Origin: Hamadaea flava
GTDB lineage: Bacteria; Actinomycetota; Actinomycetes; Mycobacteriales; Micromonosporaceae
Length of the DNA: 64,000 nucleotides
Assembly: GCF_024172085.1 (NCBI RefSeq)
Contig: NZ_JAMZDZ010000001.1
Span: forward strand, 8,556,001 to 8,620,000
Direction: 5' to 3'
Both the position numbers and the translations under genes were made by a program. A model generated the notes under the pieces. That model was not told where the DNA came from. It did not search any database and worked only from the letters and a program-made list of their open reading frames with translations. This document shows positions 60,226 through 64,000 of the stretch, one piece after another (the first letter of the stretch is position 1; the number at the start of each line of letters is the position of its first letter).

Positions 60226-60324
60226 GACGAAATCCTCTCGTGGGCCGGCCGACCCCGGTGTCGGTATCGACATACGCCGCGGTCGGCCGGTAGTGCTCAA
60301 GTGCTGGAGCGGGCGTCGGTGGAC

Positions 60325-61341
60325 TCAGCCCAGAAAGGTGAGCAGACGTTGGGTGAGTTCGGCGGGGTGCTCTTCGTAGATCCAGTGGCCGGAACTCGCG
60401 ATGACGGCGCCGGTGACGTTGTTCGCGTAGTTGCTGACCTGGGTCTCCACAGATCCTCGGAGGCTGTTGCTGGCGCCGAGTGCCAGGACCGGCATGGTGA
60501 GCTTGGTCTTGGCGTAGCGGGCGTTGTCGGTGATGTCGGTGGGGAAGGCCCGGAACCATTCGAAGCTGGCCCGCAGGTGGGCGGCGTCGCGCAGGTACCC
60601 CGCGAACTCGCGGATGTCCTCCGGCCCGATCGCGTCCTTCTGCACCTGGAGAGAGTCGATGAACAGGTCCACCCACAGCTCCTCTCGGCCGTTGACGAGC
60701 TTCTCGGGCAGGCCGTTGCGCAGGCTGAAGAAGCCGAAGTTCCAGGCTGCGGGGCCGTCGACGGTCAGGGAGGGGAACTGGTAGATGCTCTCGTCGGGGA
60801 TGGGCGCCTCGCTGAGGACGAGCTTGGCGACCTCGGTCGGGTGGGCCGCGGCGTAGGCGTAGGCGACCATGGTGCCGATGTCGTGGCCGACCAGGCGGAT
60901 GTCGCGGGTGAGGCCGAGCTTCGTGAGCAGGCCGTGGATGTCGGCGGCCATCGTCTTCTTGTCGTATCCGCCGGCCGGGGCGTCGCTGCGGCCCGCGCCG
61001 CGCAGGTCGGGTGCGATGACGGTGTAGTGCCTGGCGAGCTCCGGCAGGATGCCCCGCCACTCGTACCAGGTCTGCGGGAAACCGTGGACCAGCACCAGGG
61101 TTGGGCCGTGCCCGCCCCGGACGTAGTTGATCGAGATGTCGCCGACCCTGGTGCGCTGCTCGGTGAAGCCGTCCGGGACGCGGTGCTGCGATTCACCGTG
61201 CCGGTCTGCGCCGGCGCTCTGTCCTTCCGCGGAGGTCGGTGCGGTGACCAGCGCGGCGGCGGCCGCCACGCTCAGCAGGGTGATCAGGACACGCCGTGCC
61301 GCCTTGCGCCGGGCGGAATGGGGAGAAGGGTAGATGATCAT
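60325..61341 (-). CDS. Secreted epoxide-hydrolase-like alpha/beta hydrolase
   Basis: 338 residues with a signal-like N-terminus (ARRKAARRVLITLLSVAAAAALVTAPTSAEG). LVLVHGFPQTWYEWRGILPELA carries the oxyanion motif, and the nucleophile elbow GHDIGTMVAY has Asp rather than Ser, as in epoxide hydrolases and haloalkane dehalogenases. SSGHWIYEEHPAELTQRLLTFLG supplies the His. The ATG has CGGAGG six bases upstream. Probably exported and detoxifying; substrate unknown. Confidence 0.87.
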   Translation of the reverse strand: MIIYPSPHSARRKAARRVLITLLSVAAAAALVTAPTSAEGQSAGADRHGESQHRVPDGFTEQRTRVGDISINYVRGGHGPTLVLVHGFPQTWYEWRGILPELARHYTVIAPDLRGAGRSDAPAGGYDKKTMAADIHGLLTKLGLTRDIRLVGHDIGTMVAYAYAAAHPTEVAKLVLSEAPIPDESIYQFPSLTVDGPAAWNFGFFSLRNGLPEKLVNGREELWVDLFIDSLQVQKDAIGPEDIREFAGYLRDAAHLRASFEWFRAFPTDITDNARYAKTKLTMPVLALGASNSLRGSVETQVSNYANNVTGAVIASSGHWIYEEHPAELTQRLLTFLG

Positions 61342-61367
61342 CGTGTTGCCTCCGCGATGTTCGGTTG

Positions 61368-62165
61368 TCATAGCGACTGGGCGCGCAGCCAGGCCAGGCA
61401 GCCTTCGGCCACCGTGCGCCAGCCGCTGTCGATGGTCAGCGAGTGAGCTCGGTCGGCGAACTCCCTGATCTCGGTGACCGCGTGCGAGTGCCGGTACTGC
61501 TTGAGGGTGGCCAGGGTGACGGCCTCCGGCACGGTGTTGTCCTTGCCGCCCATGACCAGCAGCAGCGGCCCGCGCGACTCGTTGCCGGTGTCCACCTTGG
61601 CCGGCGAGTGCGGGTCGAAGGTGGCCAGGGCCGCCTCGAACAGTGGCTTGCCCGGTGCCGGGATCGTCCACCGCTCGTATAGCTCCTGCGACTCCGCCTC
61701 GGAGACGGCGTTGCCGAACGCGAACCGGAACTGCTCGGCGGTCAGCGAGACAGCCCGGTGCCGGTTGCCGGGGTTCTTGAACACCGGCAACGTGGCGCGC
61801 AACGCTGACAGCGGCACCGGCAGCACACCCTTGATCTGGGCGGCGTCGATCGCGATCGCGGCGGCCGCTCGGTCAAGGCCGAGCAGCTTCTGGGCGATCA
61901 TCCCGCCGAAGGAGTGCCCGATCAGGATCGGCTTGGTGTCGAGCCGGTCGATGATGTTCGTGTAGTGCTCGACGACGTCGTCGATGCCGTGGTCGGCGAG
62001 GCGATCCGGGTTGGCGCGGGTCTCCTCGACCGTGTCCGCGTCGCCGGGCCAGCCCGGCGCGGTCGGTTCGTAGCCCGCTTCGCGGAACAGGTCGATCCAC
62101 GGCGTCCAAGACGTGGCGTGCAGCCACAGTCCGTGGATGAAGACGACCGGTGTCGGTGTACTCAT
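61368..62165 (-). CDS. Alpha/beta hydrolase
   Basis: 265 residues, cytosolic. VVFIHGLWLHATSWTPWIDLFREAGYEPTAPGWPG and the Ser nucleophile elbow ILIGHSFGGMIAQKLLG; the late Asp in VMGGKDNTVP and the His in FADRAHSLTIDSGW complete a triad. The start codon follows the stop of a cupin remnant by nine bases; the GAGGAG ribosome site overlaps that stop. Confidence 0.9.
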   Translation of the reverse strand: MSTPTPVVFIHGLWLHATSWTPWIDLFREAGYEPTAPGWPGDADTVEETRANPDRLADHGIDDVVEHYTNIIDRLDTKPILIGHSFGGMIAQKLLGLDRAAAAIAIDAAQIKGVLPVPLSALRATLPVFKNPGNRHRAVSLTAEQFRFAFGNAVSEAESQELYERWTIPAPGKPLFEAALATFDPHSPAKVDTGNESRGPLLLVMGGKDNTVPEAVTLATLKQYRHSHAVTEIREFADRAHSLTIDSGWRTVAEGCLAWLRAQSL

Positions 62166-62174
62166 GATGGCTCC

Positions 62175-62312
62175 TCAGATCTGTTGGGGTGGCGGGCCGA
62201 CGACCCGCAGGTTGAACGCTTCGGCGGACGCGATGATCGCGCCGACGTCGAACGACGGCGGCGCGTCGTCCACGTGCGCGACAGGCGCACCGATGGAACC
62301 GAACCACTCCTG
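62175..62312 (-). pseudogene. C-terminal fragment of a cupin-domain protein
   Basis: An open frame of 45 codons between the two hydrolases reads QEWFGSIGAPVAHVDDAPP, then SFDVGAIIASAEAFNLRVVG and PPPQQI before its stop. This resembles the tail that follows the cupin barrel in small actinobacterial cupin proteins. It lacks the barrel, and no start codon belongs to it; its left edge coincides with the stop codon of the upstream hydrolase. A deletion between the genes is the simplest explanation. Assignment to cupin is from memory of the family and tentative. Confidence 0.55.
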
Positions 62313-63158
62313 TCAGGCGGCCGTCGCGTGGGCGGCCGCACGGACGAGACCGACGACGAGGTTCGGGTGCGTGACGAAGTAGGCGTGTGAGGCGCCCGCG
62401 ACCTCGACGGTGCGCGAACCGGCCCGCTTGGCCATCGCCCGCTGCGAGGCAGGCGGGATCGCCTGGTCCGCACCGGACACCGCATACCACGACGGGATGC
62501 TCCGCCACGCGGGGGTGCCGGACGGGGAGGCCAGCGCGGTCAGCGTGATCGGGCGCTGCGTCGCCGCCATCGCCAGCGCCGTTGCTGGGCCGACCTCGCT
62601 GATGAACGCCTTGCGGAACTCCTGCGGCCGGATCGAAAGTTCCACGTCGGTACCGCCACCCGCGATCGGGATCTGAACGCTGGTCACGACGTCCTGCAGA
62701 GTGCCCCCGGCACTGAGCGCGAAAGCGGACTCGCCCTCGTCAGGAGCGAACGCCGCGATGTACACCAGCGCCTTGACGTTCAGGTTCCCGGTCGCGGCAT
62801 TGGTGATCACCGCACCGCCGTACGAGTGTCCGACCAGGATGATCGGACCGGTGATCGAGGCGAGCACGGCCGCGAGGTATTCGGCGTCGCCGGCCAATGC
62901 GCGCAACGGATTGGCCACTGCGACAACCGGGAAGCCGTCGTCCTGCATTCGCTGGACCACACCGGTCCAGCCGGATGCGTCGGCGAACGCGCCGTGGACC
63001 AAGACGACGGTCGGCCGGTTGACGCCGGCGGGCCAGGTGGAGGTACTGGATGCGGCCTGCGCGGCCGCCGCCGGCGTGACGATGCCGAGGCCGGCGGCGG
63101 CCGACACGGTGGCCAGGCCCGTCAGGACGGTGCGACGGGAGGTGCGGTGGATGTTCAT
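62313..63158 (-). CDS. Tat-exported alpha/beta hydrolase
   Basis: 281 residues. The twin-arginine signal is NIHRTSRRTVLTGLATVSAAAGLGIVTPAAAAQA. The mature part begins VVLVHGAFADASGWTGVVQRMQDDGFPVVAVANPLRALAGDAEYLAAVL, and the Ser elbow is ILVGHSYGGAVITNAA. The end TVEVAGASHAYFVTHPNLVVGLV supplies the His. The ATG has AAAGGAG upstream. It is a close paralogue of the next gene upstream (63173-63907), 14 bases away. Confidence 0.92.
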   Translation of the reverse strand: MNIHRTSRRTVLTGLATVSAAAGLGIVTPAAAAQAASSTSTWPAGVNRPTVVLVHGAFADASGWTGVVQRMQDDGFPVVAVANPLRALAGDAEYLAAVLASITGPIILVGHSYGGAVITNAATGNLNVKALVYIAAFAPDEGESAFALSAGGTLQDVVTSVQIPIAGGGTDVELSIRPQEFRKAFISEVGPATALAMAATQRPITLTALASPSGTPAWRSIPSWYAVSGADQAIPPASQRAMAKRAGSRTVEVAGASHAYFVTHPNLVVGLVRAAAHATAA

Positions 63159-63172
63159 GAGCGGAACTCCTT

Positions 63173-63907
63173 TCAACGGAGGGTGCGCGCGGCCGTGAGG
63201 ATCACGTCGGCAACTGCGGTGGGCTGGGAGACCATGACGGCGTGAGAACCAGCCGTCTCGGCGATGTGCGATCCGGCGCGTTGCGCCATGGAACGCTGCG
63301 CATCCACGTGGATGGCCTGATCGTCGGCAGCCACGAGGTACCAGGACGGCAGCACCCGCCACGCCGGCTCGGCGGACGCCTCAGTGAAACCGGCCAACGC
63401 GATCGGCCGCTGGCTGGCCGCCATGATCGCGGCGTCGGCCGCAGGCACGTCGGCGGCGAAGACCGCCGGGAACTGGGACCGGTCGATGCTCAACTCGGCC
63501 GCCTTGTCGCCGTGCTCGGTTCGAACAGCGGTCTGGCGCAGCGCCGACCCCATGAGCGTGGCCGGAAACTGCTCCACGATCGCCGTCAGGCTCTCGCCCT
63601 CCTTCGGGGCGAACGCGGTGATGAACACCAGCCCGACCGCATTGGCGAGTTCACCGGCGGCGTTGGTGATCACCGCGCCGCCATAGCTGTGCCCGACCAG
63701 CAGCACCCGGCCCTCAATCTCGGAAGCCACGTCCGCCACATAGCGCGCGTCCGTGGCCAGCCCTCGCAGCGGGTTCGCCACCGCCCGCACGTCCAGGCCC
63801 GCCGCTAGCAACTGCCCGAGGACGGCCGACCAACTTGACGCATCCGCGAACGCGCCGTGTACGAGAAGAACCGTCAGGTCGTTTTCGGCACTCTCAAACT
63901 CTGTCAT
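63173..63907 (-). CDS. Cytosolic alpha/beta hydrolase, paralogue of its neighbour
   Basis: 244 residues. VLLVHGAFADASSWSAVLGQLLAAGLDVRAVANPLRGLATDARYVADV and LLVGHSYGGAVITNAAGELANA align nearly word for word with the Tat-exported neighbour, but there is no signal sequence. The ATG at 63907 has AGGAAGTG upstream. First visible gene of the minus-strand cluster, whose promoter should lie in 63908-64000. The pair looks like a tandem duplication with changed location. Confidence 0.92.
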   Translation of the reverse strand: MTEFESAENDLTVLLVHGAFADASSWSAVLGQLLAAGLDVRAVANPLRGLATDARYVADVASEIEGRVLLVGHSYGGAVITNAAGELANAVGLVFITAFAPKEGESLTAIVEQFPATLMGSALRQTAVRTEHGDKAAELSIDRSQFPAVFAADVPAADAAIMAASQRPIALAGFTEASAEPAWRVLPSWYLVAADDQAIHVDAQRSMAQRAGSHIAETAGSHAVMVSQPTAVADVILTAARTLR

Positions 63908-64000
63908 CACTTCCTGCCTCCGTATCGATGTCGGCTGACCGTAATCCGGCACCGATGCAAGATCAGTGATAAAAGAGTGACGACGCAGTGAGCAGCACCG

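Overview
The window is high-GC DNA with GTG and TTG starts, dense overlapping operons, Tat signals, and SARP, WYL and XRE-MmyB type regulators. This points to a filamentous actinomycete, probably a Micromonosporaceae-like genome; that placement is inference from style, not from a marker gene. No rRNA or tRNA genes and no CRISPR array were seen.

Left part (1-16.4 kb), accessory and mixed: the tail of a membrane protein; an aldo/keto reductase and an XRE regulator joined head to head by a deletion; a HEAT-repeat gene bracketed by two imperfect direct repeats; an unknown gene; a WYL regulator divergent from a VOC protein; two membrane-anchored proteins (one with a secreted double-psi-barrel-like domain); an IS5-type transposase remnant; a GNAT acetyltransferase; a DUF4236 protein; a solitary TnpB insertion element with a probable omega RNA; a class II glutamine amidotransferase; an aminoglycoside-phosphotransferase-like gene; and a secreted PI-PLC-like protein with three inserted repeats.

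Central part (16.4-38.8 kb), carbohydrate and inositol use: two Gfo/Idh/MocA oxidoreductases, a very large GH38 alpha-mannosidase and an alpha/alpha-barrel lyase-like protein form one operon. A sugar ABC transporter (lipoprotein and two permeases) follows. Next comes a complete myo-inositol operon (iolG, iolE-like, iolC, Cgl0158-type aldolase, iolB, iolD, iolA/mmsA) with mostly overlapping genes. A GntR/HutC regulator and a GH51 arabinofuranosidase close the block. Related GTCAGGACA-type sites precede the transporter, iolG and the GntR gene. A second palindrome (GAAAGCGCTTTC type) precedes the mannosidase operon and sits inside the transporter promoter.

Right-centre (38.8-56.3 kb), rhamnose and rhamnogalacturonan: a LacI regulator diverges from rhaM-rhaI-rhaEW-rhaB and a YesU-like DUF1961 gene. 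A secreted GH12 follows, then an operon of YesL-like DUF624, an LplABC-type oligosaccharide importer and two PcRGLX/YetA-like exo-rhamnogalacturonan-lyase candidates, one cytosolic and one with a Tat signal. Variants of TGAAACGTTTCA occur before lacI, before rhaM, before the DUF1961 gene and inside the promoter spacer of the importer operon. The likely pathway is outside trimming of pectin, import of oligosaccharides, inside cleavage, and L-rhamnose catabolism.

Right end (56.5-64 kb): a SARP/AfsR-type regulator converges on a five-gene minus-strand cluster of four alpha/beta hydrolases and one short-chain dehydrogenase, containing a truncated cupin remnant and a tandem hydrolase pair (one exported, one cytosolic).
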